A DNA stretch of 64,000 nt from assembly GCA_000017645.1 (NCBI GenBank), contig CP000781.1, positions 1,578,001 through 1,642,000 of the forward strand, in the 5' to 3' direction. This DNA comes from Xanthobacter autotrophicus Py2 (GTDB lineage: Bacteria > Pseudomonadota > Alphaproteobacteria > Rhizobiales > Xanthobacteraceae). Shown piece by piece: positions 8,961 through 18,355 of this stretch. The position numbers and the translations under genes were made by a program. How positions within the stretch are numbered: the stretch's first letter is position 1; the number at the start of each line of letters is the position of its first letter. The notes under the pieces are model-generated. The model worked only from the letters and a program-made list of their open reading frames with translations. It did not search any database and had not been told where the DNA came from.

Positions 8961-10658
8961 ATGCACGAGAGAACTGCCCGCCCGCTCGATCCCTCCTCGG
9001 ACGCCGCCATCGCCGCCAGCGTGACACCCCGGCCCATCGCCGAGGTGGCGGACGCCCTGGGGATCCCGGCGGATGCGCTCTACCGCTATGGCCCGTACAA
9101 GGCCAAGGTGGCGCTGGATTTCATCACCGAGATCGAGACCCGGCCGCGCGGGCACCTGGTGCTGGTCACCGCCATCAACCCGACCCCGGCGGGGGAGGGC
9201 AAGACCACCACCACCATCGGCCTTGGCGATGCCCTGGCCCGCCTCGGCACCAGGGCCGCCGTGTGCCTGCGCGAACCCTCCCTCGGCCCGGTGTTCGGCG
9301 CCAAGGGCGGCGCCACCGGCGGTGGGCGGGCGCAAATCATCCCCATGCAGGACATCAACCTGCATTTCACCGGCGACCTCCACGCCATCACCGCCGCGCA
9401 TAACCTCTTGTCGGCGCTCATCGACAATCACATCCACTGGGGCAACGGCCTCGACCTCGACGCCAGGCGCATCAGCTGGCGGCGGGTGATGGATCTCAAC
9501 GACCGCGTGCTGCGCCATGTCACCGTGGGCCTCGGCGGGCCGGGCAACGGCTTCCCCCGCGAGGACGGCTTCGACATCACGGTCGCCAGCGAGGTCATGG
9601 CTATCCTGTGCCTCGCCACCGATCTGGCGGACCTGGAGGAGCGCCTGTCGCGCATGGTCATCGGCCAGACCCGCGGCCGCCGGCTGGTGACCGCCGAGGA
9701 ACTGGGCGGCGTCGGCGCCATGGTGGCGCTGCTGCGCGATGCCTTCCAGCCGAACCTGGTGCAGACCATGGAGGGCACCCCCGCCTTCGTCCATGGCGGC
9801 CCGTTCGCCAACATCGCCCATGGATGTAATTCGGTGATGGCCACGAAGGCCGCCCTCGGCCTTGCCGACGTGGTGGTGACCGAGGCCGGCTTCGGCGCCG
9901 ATCTCGGGGCCGAGAAGTTTCTCGATATCAAGTGCCGGCAGGCCGGCCTTGCCCCCTCCGCCGCCGTGGTGGTGGCCACCGTCCGGGCGTTGAAAATGCA
10001 TGGCGGCGTCTCGCTCAAGGAGCTGGGCACGCCGGACCCCCATGCGGTCACGCGCGGCTGCGCCAACCTGAAGCGACATGTGGAGAACCTGGAGAAGTTC
10101 GGCTTGCCGGTGGTGGTGGCCCTGAACCACTTCACCTCCGACACGCCGGAGGAGACGCAGGCGGTGCGCGCCACCCTGGCGCCGCTCGGGGTGGGCGTCC
10201 ACGTCTGCGGCCATTGGGCCAAAGGTGGCGCGGGCGCTGAAGATCTGGCCCGCGCGGTGCTGGAACTGGTGGCCCGTCCCTCCACCTTCCACACCCTCTA
10301 TCCCGACCAGATGCCCCTCACCGCCAAGATCGAGACCATCGCCCGGCAGATCTACCGCGCCGCCCGGGTCGACATCACCCCCGCCGCCGCACGCAAGCTC
10401 CATGAGTATGAGATCGCCGGCTTCGGCGACCTGCCGGTGTGCATGGCGAAGACGCAATATTCCTTCTCCGCCGATCCGGCGGCGCGCAACGCGCCGGAAG
10501 GCCATGTGCTGCCGGTGCGGGAGGTGCGCCTGTCCGCCGGTGCCGGTTTCGTGGTGGCGCTGGCAGGCGACATCATGACCATGCCGGGCCTGCCATCGGC
10601 CCCTGCCGCAGAACAGATTTTCGTGATGCCGGATGGCTTTATCGCGGGCCTGTCATAA
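8961..10658 (+). CDS. fhs: Formate--tetrahydrofolate ligase
   Basis: ATP-dependent formation of 10-formyl-THF from formate and THF, feeding C1 units to purines, fMet and serine. The 565-residue length fits the family. The P-loop [15 protein letters not shown] lies near residue 75, and the conserved [16 protein letters not shown] and [20 protein letters not shown] segments follow. In methylotrophic or formate-using Xanthobacteraceae the enzyme also assimilates formate; whether it does so here is inference. The gene stands alone, with the thiolase gene starting 66 bp later on the same strand. Confidence 0.98.
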   Translation: MHERTARPLDPSSDAAIAASVTPRPIAEVADALGIPADALYRYGPYKAKVALDFITEIETRPRGHLVLVTAINPTPAGEGKTTTTIGLGDALARLGTRAAVCLREPSLGPVFGAKGGATGGGRAQIIPMQDINLHFTGDLHAITAAHNLLSALIDNHIHWGNGLDLDARRISWRRVMDLNDRVLRHVTVGLGGPGNGFPREDGFDITVASEVMAILCLATDLADLEERLSRMVIGQTRGRRLVTAEELGGVGAMVALLRDAFQPNLVQTMEGTPAFVHGGPFANIAHGCNSVMATKAALGLADVVVTEAGFGADLGAEKFLDIKCRQAGLAPSAAVVVATVRALKMHGGVSLKELGTPDPHAVTRGCANLKRHVENLEKFGLPVVVALNHFTSDTPEETQAVRATLAPLGVGVHVCGHWAKGGAGAEDLARAVLELVARPSTFHTLYPDQMPLTAKIETIARQIYRAARVDITPAAARKLHEYEIAGFGDLPVCMAKTQYSFSADPAARNAPEGHVLPVREVRLSAGAGFVVALAGDIMTMPGLPSAPAAEQIFVMPDGFIAGLS

Positions 10659-10724
10659 AGACGGCCGCGTCCCTATCTCAACCAAGACCAACACAACGCG
10701 GCGTCACGCCGCCGGGAGAACGAC

Positions 10725-11912
10725 ATGCCTGCAGGAGATCTGGAGAACAAGGCCGCCATCGTGGGCTGGGCCCATTCGCCGTTCGGCAAGCTCGAGGATG
10801 CCGACACCGAAGCGCTGATGGGCCGCGTGGCCGGCGCCGCTATCGAGCATGCGGGCCTTGCCCCCTCGGATGTGGATTCCATCCATGTGGGCGTGTTCAA
10901 CGCCGGCTTCCAGAAGCAGGATTTCCAGGGCGCCATGCCAGCCCTGAGCGTGCCGGAACTCGCCCACACCCCGGCGGTGCGGGTGGAGAATGCCTGCGCC
11001 ACCGGATCGGCCGCCATCCATTCGGCGCTCAACTATATCGCCAGCGGTCAGGGCCGCATCGCCCTCGTGGTGGGGGCCGAGAAGATGACCGCCAAGCCCA
11101 CCGCCGAGGTGGGTGACATCCTCCTCAACGCCTCCTACCGTAAGGAAGAAGCCGACATCGACGGCGGTTTTGCCGGCGTGTTCGGCCGCATCGCGCAGCA
11201 TTATTTCCAGCGCTACGGCGATCGCTCCGAGGAACTTGCGCGCATCGCCGCCAAGAACCACAAGAACGGCGTTTCCAATCCCTACGCCCAGATGCGCAAG
11301 GATTTCGGCTTCGAGTTCTGCAACACCATTTCCGAGAAGAACCCCTATGTGGCCGGCCCCCTGCGCCGCACCGACTGCTCGCTGGTGTCGGACGGCGCCG
11401 CGGCCCTCGTGATCGCCTCGCCCGACGTGGCGCAGACGCTGCAGCGCGCCGTCGCCTTCCGCGCCCGTGCCCATGCCAACGACATCCTGCCGTTGTCGCG
11501 GCGCGATCCCATCGCCTTCGAGGGCGCCCGCCGCGCCTGGGTGAAGGCGCTGGAGCAGGGCGGCATCAGCCTCGACGACCTCGACCTGGTGGAGACCCAC
11601 GACTGTTTCACCATCGCCGAACTGCTTGAATACGAGGCCATGGGCCTCGCCAAGCCCGGCGAGGGTTACAAGGTGGTGCGCGAGGGCATCACCGAGAAGA
11701 CCGGCAAGCTGCCGGTGAACGCCTCGGGCGGGCTGAAGTCCAAGGGCCATCCCATCGGCGCCACCGGCGTGTCCATGCATGTGCTCTGCGCCATGCAGCT
11801 CATGGGCGAGGCCGGCGACATGCAGATCGCCGACGCCAAGATGGCCGGCATCTTCAACATGGGCGGTGCCGCCGTGGCCAATTACGTCTCCGTGCTCGAA
11901 CGGGTGAAGTGA
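10725..11912 (+). CDS. Thiolase family protein, SCP2-type (acetyl-CoA acetyltransferase-like)
   Basis: 395 residues. The acyl-carrying cysteine is Cys91 in VENACATGSAAIHS. The C-terminal half has HDCF (SCP2-thiolase signature) and NASGGLKSKGHPIGATG with the catalytic His. The classical second cysteine near the C-terminus is absent; the end reads GGAAVANYVSVLER, as in SCP2/SCP-x type thiolases. Such enzymes cleave or condense beta-ketoacyl-CoA in fatty-acid or side-chain degradation; the substrate cannot be read from sequence. Ribosome-binding bases GGGAGAACG precede ATG 10725. A terminator follows the gene. Confidence 0.93.
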   Translation: MPAGDLENKAAIVGWAHSPFGKLEDADTEALMGRVAGAAIEHAGLAPSDVDSIHVGVFNAGFQKQDFQGAMPALSVPELAHTPAVRVENACATGSAAIHSALNYIASGQGRIALVVGAEKMTAKPTAEVGDILLNASYRKEEADIDGGFAGVFGRIAQHYFQRYGDRSEELARIAAKNHKNGVSNPYAQMRKDFGFEFCNTISEKNPYVAGPLRRTDCSLVSDGAAALVIASPDVAQTLQRAVAFRARAHANDILPLSRRDPIAFEGARRAWVKALEQGGISLDDLDLVETHDCFTIAELLEYEAMGLAKPGEGYKVVREGITEKTGKLPVNASGGLKSKGHPIGATGVSMHVLCAMQLMGEAGDMQIADAKMAGIFNMGGAAVANYVSVLERVK

Positions 11913-11918
11913 GGGCAG

Positions 11919-11938
11919 GGGGGCCCCAGGCCCCCTTT
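11919..11938 (+). terminator. Intrinsic terminator after the thiolase gene
   Basis: GGGGGCC, a 3-nt loop, GGCCCCC, then TTT and C-rich DNA. It lies 7 bp after the stop codon and before the convergent DUF1223 gene. Confidence 0.6.
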
Positions 11939-12005
11939 CCCCCTCTTGGCCCCCTTTCCCGCTGGGGACGGCTTCGGCCGTTTCAAGCACCGGCCGTCGC
12001 GAGAC

Positions 12006-12734
12006 TTATTCGGTCGCCGCCGACAGGATCGGGCCGCCGGACGGAAGCTGGACCAGGACCGCTGTGAGCAGGCCCGGCGGCGTCTCGCTCCGGGCGATGT
12101 GGACGGGCTTGCCATCCCAGCCGCCGAGGCGTTCCAGCCGGTGGACAACGCGCACGTGGGGCAAGGTGCGGCCGGAATTCTCGCCGCGCCGCACCGGCAC
12201 CTCCACCACGTGTGGATCATAGGCCACCAGCCAGATGTCGGCCTCCGCGGCAGGCGCCGCTCCCCGGCCGATGGACACCTCCCTCGGCCCGAGGGTGATG
12301 TCCGGTCCGCTGAAGGGCGGGGCGGCGGAGATGGCCCGCTCGATCTCGGCCAGGTTGAACCCGACGCGGCTGATGCGGCCGTTCACCACCATCTGCGGAG
12401 TGAACGGACCGCGCTCGCTCAGTTGCGGCTCATAGGCATACTGGCGCTTCGTGAATTCCGGCTTGCCGAAGGTGTCGCGCCAGCCGAGATGATCCCAATA
12501 GGTCACGCTGAAGCTGAGCGCGAGCACATCCGGCCGCCGGCTGAGGGCGATGAGGTTGGCGTCCGCCGGCGGGCAGGAGGAGCAGCCCTGGCTGGTGAAC
12601 AGTTCCACGACGGTGAGATGCTGGTTTTGCGGGGCGGCGACGGCCGGTGGCGCGGCGGCAGTCGCAAGCGCCACCATGAGGGCGGTGGCGTGCATCAGGC
12701 GCGCGCGCGAAGAGGGGCGTGTCGGTGCGGGCAT
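12006..12734 (-). CDS. DUF1223 domain protein, exported thioredoxin-like fold
   Basis: 242 residues. An N-terminal signal peptide (helical ALMVALATAAAPPAVAA, preceded by arginines) is followed by VVELFTSQGCSSCPPADANL. The Cys51-x-x-Cys54 pair sits after the first strand, as in thioredoxin-fold proteins. The DUF1223 family is common in alphaproteobacteria and is thought to be periplasmic; a redox role is suggested by the CxxC but not proven. The segment WDHLGWRDTFGKPEFTKRQ is typical of the family. It converges with the thiolase gene. An internal Met at residue 14 is an alternative start. Confidence 0.88.
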   Translation of the reverse strand: MPAPTRPSSRARLMHATALMVALATAAAPPAVAAPQNQHLTVVELFTSQGCSSCPPADANLIALSRRPDVLALSFSVTYWDHLGWRDTFGKPEFTKRQYAYEPQLSERGPFTPQMVVNGRISRVGFNLAEIERAISAAPPFSGPDITLGPREVSIGRGAAPAAEADIWLVAYDPHVVEVPVRRGENSGRTLPHVRVVHRLERLGGWDGKPVHIARSETPPGLLTAVLVQLPSGGPILSAATE

Positions 12735-12774
12735 CGGGCGGTTCTCCGGAGCGAGGCGCCATTCGCCGCGACAC

Positions 12775-12804
12775 GGCCGAACGCGCTCCTTGAGCGCTTC
12801 GGCC
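12775..12804 (-). terminator. Hairpin between DUF971 and DUF1223 genes
   Basis: GGCCGAACGCGCT pairs with AGCGCTTCGGCC with one bulged base. It lies downstream of the DUF971 stop (12847) and upstream of the DUF1223 start. No T-run follows on the minus strand. Confidence 0.35.
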
Positions 12805-12846
12805 GGCGCCTGTGCCCGGTTACACCCTCACGCCATCGTGCGGGCC

Positions 12847-13221
12847 TTACCCGCGCGACAGGCCGGCGTCGTCCAGCGCCTTGAGATAGGCGCCGAACTT
12901 TTCCTCCTGCTCGACCCCGTAGGCGAGGAGCAGCGGCCAAGTGTAGAGGCCGGTGGAGTGGCCGTCGTCGAAGATGAGCCGCACGGCGTAATTGCCCACC
13001 GGCTCCACCTGGGCGATGCGAACGTTGCGCTTGCCGGCGACGAGGATTTTCTCGTCCGGATTGTGGCCCTGCACCTCTGCGGAGGGGCTTTCCACGCGCA
13101 GATATTCGGCCGGCAGGGTGAAGCTCTGGCCATCATCGAAGGTGACGGCGAGGGCGTGCCGCTCGTTCACCACGCGCAGCTCGGTGGGCCATGCCGCGGC
13201 GGGGGCAGACGCTGTGGCCAT
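12847..13221 (-). CDS. DUF971 domain protein
   Basis: 124 residues from ATG 13221, chosen because GGAGA lies 8 nt upstream; a longer reading frame runs to 13335 without such support. The family core is visible: TELRVV..RHALAVTFDDGQSFTLPAEYLRVESPSAEV, RNVRIAQVEPVGNYAVRLIFDDGHSTGLYTW. DUF971 (GBBH-like fold) occurs alone, next to Mrp-type iron-sulfur carriers, or as the N-terminal domain of gamma-butyrobetaine hydroxylases. Here it is divergent from moaA. Its function is unproven; a link to Fe-S or molybdenum cofactor work is only contextual. Confidence 0.9.
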   Translation of the reverse strand: MATASAPAAAWPTELRVVNERHALAVTFDDGQSFTLPAEYLRVESPSAEVQGHNPDEKILVAGKRNVRIAQVEPVGNYAVRLIFDDGHSTGLYTWPLLLAYGVEQEEKFGAYLKALDDAGLSRG

Positions 13222-13438
13222 TTCATTCTCCAATCGCATGCTTGGGCGGGACCACACCGCAATGTGTACCGGCCCGGACCCTATCCATGGGTTGCTTGCA
13301 TACGATATATAGAGCGTGCGCCGAAGTCCGCGCACTGCCGCAGTCCCTCCGGAAATGGGGCGGCGGGCGGCAGCGGGCCTTCGAGACCGGCAGAAGCCGG
13401 CGGGAGAGGCGGCGCAGGGTGGATGTGGGAGTGGTCTC

Positions 13439-14494
13439 GTGAGTGATGTGCCGAGGGATCTGATCGACAGGCCAAGCGTGGCAGCGGCGGCTCAGGCCGG
13501 ACCGCTGGTGGATACGTTCGGCCGCGCCGTCACCTATCTGCGCGTCTCCGTGACCGACCGCTGCGATTTCCGCTGTGTCTATTGCATGGCCGAGCACATG
13601 ACCTTCCTGCCCAAGCAGGACCTGCTCAGCCTGGAAGAACTGGACCGCCTGTGCAGCGCCTTCGTGCTGCGCGGGGTGCGAAAGCTCCGCCTCACCGGCG
13701 GCGAGCCCCTGGTGCGCCGGGATGTGATGACCCTGTTCCGCAGCCTGTCCCGCCACATGGAGACCGGGCAGCTCGAGGAACTCACCCTCACCACCAACGG
13801 CTCCCAGCTGTCCCGCCACGCGGCTGACCTCGCGGCCTGCGGGGTGAAGCGCATCAATGTGTCCATCGATACGCTGGACGTGGCCAAGTTCCGCGCCATC
13901 ACCCGTTGGGGTGAATTGTCCAAGGTGCTGGAGGGGGTGAAGGCCGCCAGCGCGGCCGGGCTCAAGGTGAAGATCAACGCGGTGGCGCTCAAGGACGTGA
14001 ACGAGCACGAGATCGCCTCCATGATGGAATGGGCCCATGGCGAGGGGCACGACCTCTCCCTCATCGAGGTGATGCCGCTGGGCGAGGTGGGCGAGGAACG
14101 GGTGGACCAGTATCTGCCGCTGTCCGACGTGCGCGCACGGCTGGAAGAGCGCTTCACCCTCACCGACATCGACTATCGCACCGGCGGGCCGGCCCGCTAT
14201 GCGGCAGTGAAGGAGACTGGCGGGCGGATCGGCTTCATCACGCCTATGACCCACAATTTCTGCGAGGGCTGCAACCGGGTGCGGGTCACCTGCACCGGTA
14301 CCCTCTATATGTGCCTCGGCCAGGAGGACGCTGCAGACCTGCGCGCGCCGCTGCGGGCCGCGAAGGACGATGCCCTGCTGCAGAAGGCCATCGACGAGGC
14401 CATCTTCCGCAAGCCCAAGGGCCACGACTTCGTCATCGACCGCCGCACCCGCCAGCCGGCGGTGAGCCGCCATATGAGCATGACGGGCGGCTGA
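13439..14494 (+). CDS. moaA: GTP 3',8-cyclase (molybdenum cofactor biosynthesis MoaA)
   Basis: Radical SAM enzyme for the first step of molybdopterin synthesis, making 3',8-cyclo-H2GTP. From the GTG start at 13439 (GGGAG 7 nt upstream) the protein has 351 residues. The SAM cluster motif is Cys42-x3-Cys46-x2-Cys49 ([11 protein letters not shown]). The second C-terminal cluster motif is [19 protein letters not shown]. The chain ends in Gly-Gly, the conserved MoaA tail needed for activity. The reading frame extends upstream to 13316 but would add an arginine-rich tail over the likely promoter. moaC, moaD and moaE are not in the window. Confidence 0.97.
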   Translation: MSDVPRDLIDRPSVAAAAQAGPLVDTFGRAVTYLRVSVTDRCDFRCVYCMAEHMTFLPKQDLLSLEELDRLCSAFVLRGVRKLRLTGGEPLVRRDVMTLFRSLSRHMETGQLEELTLTTNGSQLSRHAADLAACGVKRINVSIDTLDVAKFRAITRWGELSKVLEGVKAASAAGLKVKINAVALKDVNEHEIASMMEWAHGEGHDLSLIEVMPLGEVGEERVDQYLPLSDVRARLEERFTLTDIDYRTGGPARYAAVKETGGRIGFITPMTHNFCEGCNRVRVTCTGTLYMCLGQEDAADLRAPLRAAKDDALLQKAIDEAIFRKPKGHDFVIDRRTRQPAVSRHMSMTGG

Positions 14495-14846
14495 AGCACG
14501 CCTGCTGCCACCACAATAGCCTTCACTCAGAGCCGGGAGGTTTCCCGCTAACGTCCGGTCCCCGCGCGAAGGGGGAAATGCGGCGGTGAGGTGGCGGCGG
14601 CATGCGGCGCGCGAAGGGCTCGTGCGCGAGCCATCGGGATTCCGCAAGGCGGGATTTACCTGAAATCAGCTACATCTGGTTCAACTAATCGATGAGGTGC
14701 GGGCCACAGGCTTGCGCCATGGGAGCAAACCCCAAGAGGTCGATCGTGAGCCTGCCCCGGGCAGCCGTGCGCCTGCGCGTCGGCGACTGCGTCAATACCG
14801 CAACGCCTGTCCTTCCCTTCGCCGCTTGTCCGGTGGAGCGTCGGGC
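14495..14846. other. Intergenic region between moaA and the EamA transporter gene
   Basis: About 350 bp. Small hairpins are visible, the best being GGCTCG-TGCG-CGAGCC near 14607-14623. A patch of lower GC at 14650-14690 may hold a promoter. The in-frame extension of the transporter ORF to 14697 has no ribosome-binding site. I see no gene or known RNA motif here. Confidence 0.4.
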
Positions 14847-15860
14847 ATGAGCCGTCTTCCCCAAGCGGCGCAGCCGGCCGCAGCCGGCCCTGCGGCGGCA
14901 AAGCCCGCCATGTCGGCCACGGTGAAGGGGCTGATCGCCATGGCCTTGTCCATGGCGCTCTTCGTCACCAACGATACGTTCCTCAAGCTCTCCATCCGGG
15001 AGATCCCGCTCGGCGAGGCGCTCGGCCTGCGCTCGTTCCTGGCCGGCATCGTGCTGTTCGTGCTGATCGTGCGGGGCGGCGACCTCCCCGCCCTGCGCTA
15101 TGCCTTCCACCCGCGGGTGGTGATGCGCTCCACCCTCGATACGCTGACCACCTTCGTCTATGTGGCGGCGCTGGCGGTGATGGCGATCGCCTCCTCCACC
15201 ACCATCTACATGGCGACGCCGCTCATCACCACGGCGCTGGCGGTGCCCATGCTGGGCGAGAAGGTGGGCTGGCGCAGCTGGTGCGCCATCGTGGTCGGCT
15301 TCTGCGGTGCGGTGATCGTGACCCGGCCGGACCCCTCCACCTTTGAGGCCATCGCCATCCTGCCCCTGCTCGCCGCCCTGTTCGGCGCCATCCGGGACGT
15401 GTCGACGCGCGGCATCGGCCGGGAGATTCCGGGTACGGTGGTGGGCTTTTCCGGCACGCTGGTGCTCTGCGCCACCGCCACGGTCTTCGTGGCCTGGGAA
15501 AGCTGGAAGCTGCCGCCGGTGGCGGTCATGGCCTATATCGTCGCCTCGGGCGTGGCCTTTGCCGGCGGAACCCTGTGCCTCGTCTTCGCCTTCCGCAACG
15601 CGCCGGTGGCCTCGGTCTCGCCCCTGCGCTACCTGCTGGTGTTCGGGGCGCTGGTGTCAGGCTATTTCGTCTTCGGCGACCTGCCGGATGCCTGGACCAC
15701 GGTGGGCATGGTGCTGGTGGTGGGCGCGGGCCTCTATGCCGTGCACCGCGAGCATGAGAAGAGCCGTGCCGCACGCCGCGCAGCAGCGGGCGCTTCAGGC
15801 CTGGGCGCCGCCGCGCCCGGCTGCCGGCCCGCCGCTGCCTGCGCCCCCGCCCGTGACTGA
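14847..15860 (+). CDS. EamA/DMT superfamily transporter
   Basis: 337 residues. After a short Ala/Pro-rich cytoplasmic start come ten predicted membrane helices in two repeats of five, the EamA layout. The first repeat opens with KGLIAMALSMALFVTNDTFLKL and contains IYMATPLITTALAVPMLGEKVGWRSW; the second contains SVSPLRYLLVFGALVSGYFVFGDLPD. Members export amino acids or other metabolites, but the substrate cannot be predicted. ATG 14847 is preceded by GGTGGAG and is preferred over longer starts. The C-terminus is Ala/Pro-rich and probably cytoplasmic. Confidence 0.92.
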   Translation: MSRLPQAAQPAAAGPAAAKPAMSATVKGLIAMALSMALFVTNDTFLKLSIREIPLGEALGLRSFLAGIVLFVLIVRGGDLPALRYAFHPRVVMRSTLDTLTTFVYVAALAVMAIASSTTIYMATPLITTALAVPMLGEKVGWRSWCAIVVGFCGAVIVTRPDPSTFEAIAILPLLAALFGAIRDVSTRGIGREIPGTVVGFSGTLVLCATATVFVAWESWKLPPVAVMAYIVASGVAFAGGTLCLVFAFRNAPVASVSPLRYLLVFGALVSGYFVFGDLPDAWTTVGMVLVVGAGLYAVHREHEKSRAARRAAAGASGLGAAAPGCRPAAACAPARD

Positions 15861-15907
15861 CGAACCTGTGGGCGCGGTCCTGACCGATTGAGGCTTGGCC
15901 TCCGCCT

Positions 15908-16096
15908 TCACCCCTGCCTGGGACGGTAGTCGCCGGTGACCGGGTCGCGCTCCAGCGGAACGGCCTTCATCTCATCCGGACTGGCGGCGCGACGGCGGTC
16001 GAGCGCTGCGTTGATGCGGCGCGTTTCGGCGACGATCACCTTGACCACAGCGGCGGCGCCGAAGGCGCCCAGCGCGACAACGAGGAGCGGGGGCAC
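15908..16096 (-). CDS. Small conserved alphaproteobacterial protein with one membrane helix
   Basis: 62 residues: an N-terminal hydrophobic helix (LLVVALGAFGAAAVVKVIVAE) followed by a basic region and the ending ERDPVTGDYRPRQ. Short proteins with a final RDPVTGxYRP motif recur in Rhizobiales (from memory), which supports a real gene. AGGGAGAA lies just upstream of the ATG. Probably an inner-membrane-anchored protein of unknown role. It converges with the EamA gene, whose stop is 47 bp away. Confidence 0.75.
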   Translation of the reverse strand: MPPLLVVALGAFGAAAVVKVIVAETRRINAALDRRRAASPDEMKAVPLERDPVTGDYRPRQG

Positions 16097-16204
16097 GGGT
16101 GTTCTCCCTGTGCGACATTAAACGACGGATTTTACTAGACGATGCCGTCGTGGCGAAAGATAGCCGGTGGACCCCGCCAACGTCTCATACCGCCACTGTG
16201 CTCG

Positions 16205-17197
16205 TCAGAGGCGCTTGGGCTGTGTCTGCCGCGAGTCTTCCTTCGTCCAGAGCGTGCTTTCGTCCAGCAGGCTCGGTGCAGCCTCGCTGCCGCGTCTGAT
16301 AAGGCCGTCAATGAAGCCGGGCGCCCGATTGAATTTGGAAGCGTAGTCGTACGTTTCATCCGGGACGTCGTTGAGGCGCGAATCCAGGACGTGGACCTCG
16401 ACATGCCTGTATTTTCCGAGCTCTCCTCCCGAAAGTTTCACGAGCTCGTTGATGGTGTTTGCGAAATCCAGCTCCTGATCGAGAGCTGTGTTGCCGGAAA
16501 GCTCATTGCGACGATCGATGATCTCGGCCGATCCTCGAGGAACCGTGTCGCGCTGCAATGGATTGATCCTGACAACCCACAATTGGTCGATTTTACAATC
16601 GATCAGATCGCGAACCGGTGGATTGACACTGAACAACCCATCCCAAAGCATGTAGTTCTCGAACGGTACCGCTTCGTAGAGGAAAGGAACGGCAGCCGAG
16701 GCAATCAGGGCATCATAGGTGAGCTTTTCGCCGCCGATCACCACTCTTCGTCCCGACAGCACGTCTGTAGCGCCTACCAATAGTTCTGGTGGAGACACGG
16801 GCCTTCCGCGAAGTTCATCAAGCCGCAGATGTTCTGTCAGCCAGTCGCGCATGATGGCGGCTGCGGGAGCCGGTATGAGGTAGGGGCTGACCTCCATGGT
16901 CAGGGGAAGCCGCGCCGTCGCGAGGCCCAGCATATTGGTCCAGTAGGACGGCAGATCATCAGCCTTCAGGGTTTCCCAGAAGCCTCTGAGGCGTTTGATG
17001 GCCTCGTCCGGGCCGCCGCCCTCAGCGATCAACCCCGCCCATACCAGCGCTGCGCACATGGCGCCGCCCGACGTGCCGCTTATTCTGACCAGGTCGAAGC
17101 GCGACCTGAACTCAGGCGACAGCAGCTTGAGCAAAACTCCGGCAGCAAAGGCAGCGTGGCTACCCCCACCCTGGCAGGCTATGGCAATTCTCGGCAT
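16205..17197 (-). CDS. Patatin-like phospholipase family protein
   Basis: 330 residues. The oxyanion glycine loop (QGGGSHAAFAAG, residues 9-20) and the nucleophile elbow GTSGG (Ser43) are present. An Asp-Gly dyad partner is seen in MLWDGLFSVNPPVRDL. Patatins hydrolyse acyl esters of lipids; some relatives act in polyhydroxybutyrate metabolism. No signal peptide, so probably cytosolic or membrane-peripheral. Its base composition is clearly less GC-rich than all neighbours, with more A/T at third positions, suggesting transfer or relaxed selection. A perfect TTTTGCACTGCAAAA palindrome lies about 70 bp upstream of the start. Confidence 0.9.
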   Translation of the reverse strand: MPRIAIACQGGGSHAAFAAGVLLKLLSPEFRSRFDLVRISGTSGGAMCAALVWAGLIAEGGGPDEAIKRLRGFWETLKADDLPSYWTNMLGLATARLPLTMEVSPYLIPAPAAAIMRDWLTEHLRLDELRGRPVSPPELLVGATDVLSGRRVVIGGEKLTYDALIASAAVPFLYEAVPFENYMLWDGLFSVNPPVRDLIDCKIDQLWVVRINPLQRDTVPRGSAEIIDRRNELSGNTALDQELDFANTINELVKLSGGELGKYRHVEVHVLDSRLNDVPDETYDYASKFNRAPGFIDGLIRRGSEAAPSLLDESTLWTKEDSRQTQPKRL

Positions 17198-17265
17198 GAA
17201 CCGGCTCCCTGAAATTGAGCGGTTCAGATTATCCCTATCAGCGATTGTGCCGGCAACAGTTTAGA

Positions 17266-17280
17266 TTTTGCACTGCAAAA
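17266..17280. promoter_or_regulatory. Perfect palindrome TTTTGCACTGCAAAA upstream of the patatin gene
   Basis: Seven-base arms around a single central C. It lies between the patatin start (17197, minus strand) and the cysA stop, where a regulator of the patatin gene would be expected. The same core TTGCACTGCAA occurs at 52943-52953 before another gene. TGC-n3-GCA symmetry is reminiscent of PhaR-type sites, but this is only a suggestion. Confidence 0.45.
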
Positions 17281-17302
17281 CTCGCCCGCCTTCCGCCTTG
17301 GC

Positions 17303-18355
17303 TCACCGCGCGGGCTGGGAAAACACCCGGTAGCGGCGGGGCAGGAGGCCCACCTGCGTGCCGGGCTCCAATGTCTGGCCGTGGGGCACGGCGGCTTCCA
17401 CCACCACCGGGCCGCTGGTGCTGGTCAGTTCCACATCGGCGCGGCGGGTGGGGCCGAAGGTGCGCACCGCCAGCACCTTGCCGGCGAAGGGCGTGGTGCC
17501 GGGATCGGCGAGGTCCACGTCGTGCGGGCGGGCGAGGATGCGCGCCGGGCCGTCGCCCACCCCCTGCGGATCAAGGCCCAGTGCCCGGGTTCCGAAATAG
17601 AGCGCGCCGCCGCGCACCTCGCCGGGCAGGGTGATGGTCTCGCCGATGAAGTCGTGCACGAAGGCGGTGGCAGGATTGTCGTAGACCTCGGCGGGGGACC
17701 CCACCTGCTCGATCCGGCCGTGGCCCATCACCACGACGCGGTCGGCGAGTTCCAGCGCCTCTTCCTGGTCGTGGGTGACGAGAACGGAGGTGACCGGCAG
17801 TTCCTCGTGCAGGTGGCGCAGCCAGCGCCGCAATTCCTTGCGCACCTTGGCGTCGAGGGCGCCGAACGGTTCGTCCAGCAGCAGCACGCGCGGCGAGATG
17901 GCGAGCGCGCGCGCCAGCGCCACGCGCTGGCGCTGGCCGCCGGAGAGCTGGGCGGGATAACGCTCGGCCAGCCAGTCGATCTGGACCAGGGAGAGCAGCT
18001 CGTTGACCTTCTCGCGGATGGCGGCTTCCGGCAGCTTGTCCGCGCCGCGCCGCACCCGCAGGCCGAACGCCACGTTCTCGAACACGTTCATGTGCCGGAA
18101 CAGGGCGTAGTGCTGGAACACGAAGCCCACGTTGCGCTCGCGCACGGATCGCGACAGCGCGTCCTCGCCATCGAAGCGCACCTCGCCCGTGTCCGGCCAT
18201 TCCAGGCCGGCGATGATGCGCAACAGCGTGGTCTTGCCCGAGCCGGAGGGGCCAAGCAGAGCCACCAGCTCACCGGAATGGATGGTGAGGTTCACATGGT
18301 CGAGGGCGGTGAAGGTCTTGAAGCGCTTGGTGACGCCAACCACGTCGATGGTCAT
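17303..18355 (-). CDS. cysA: Sulfate/thiosulfate ABC transporter ATP-binding protein
   Basis: Cytoplasmic ATPase of the sulfate importer, 350 residues. Walker A is GPSGSGKTT (residues 35-43), the signature LSGGQRQR, Walker [13 protein letters not shown] and the switch His in [11 protein letters not shown]. The C-terminal regulatory TOBE-like domain ends in [11 protein letters not shown]. The start ATG overlaps the cysW stop by 4 bp, so the two are translationally coupled. Last gene of the sbp-cysT-cysW-cysA unit. Membership in the sulfate subfamily rests on sequence resemblance and context. Confidence 0.96.
   Translation of the reverse strand: MTIDVVGVTKRFKTFTALDHVNLTIHSGELVALLGPSGSGKTTLLRIIAGLEWPDTGEVRFDGEDALSRSVRERNVGFVFQHYALFRHMNVFENVAFGLRVRRGADKLPEAAIREKVNELLSLVQIDWLAERYPAQLSGGQRQRVALARALAISPRVLLLDEPFGALDAKVRKELRRWLRHLHEELPVTSVLVTHDQEEALELADRVVVMGHGRIEQVGSPAEVYDNPATAFVHDFIGETITLPGEVRGGALYFGTRALGLDPQGVGDGPARILARPHDVDLADPGTTPFAGKVLAVRTFGPTRRADVELTSTSGPVVVEAAVPHGQTLEPGTQVGLLPRRYRVFSQPAR

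Noticed and set aside
7086..10505. A 1139-codon open frame on the minus strand opposite the TPR and fhs genes
   Set aside because: It spans two clear plus-strand genes and their gap, and has no recognisable motif or ribosome site.
13240..13438. Molybdenum-cofactor riboswitch before moaA
   Set aside because: I could not find the conserved stems of the Moco RNA motif; only generic GC-rich hairpins are present.
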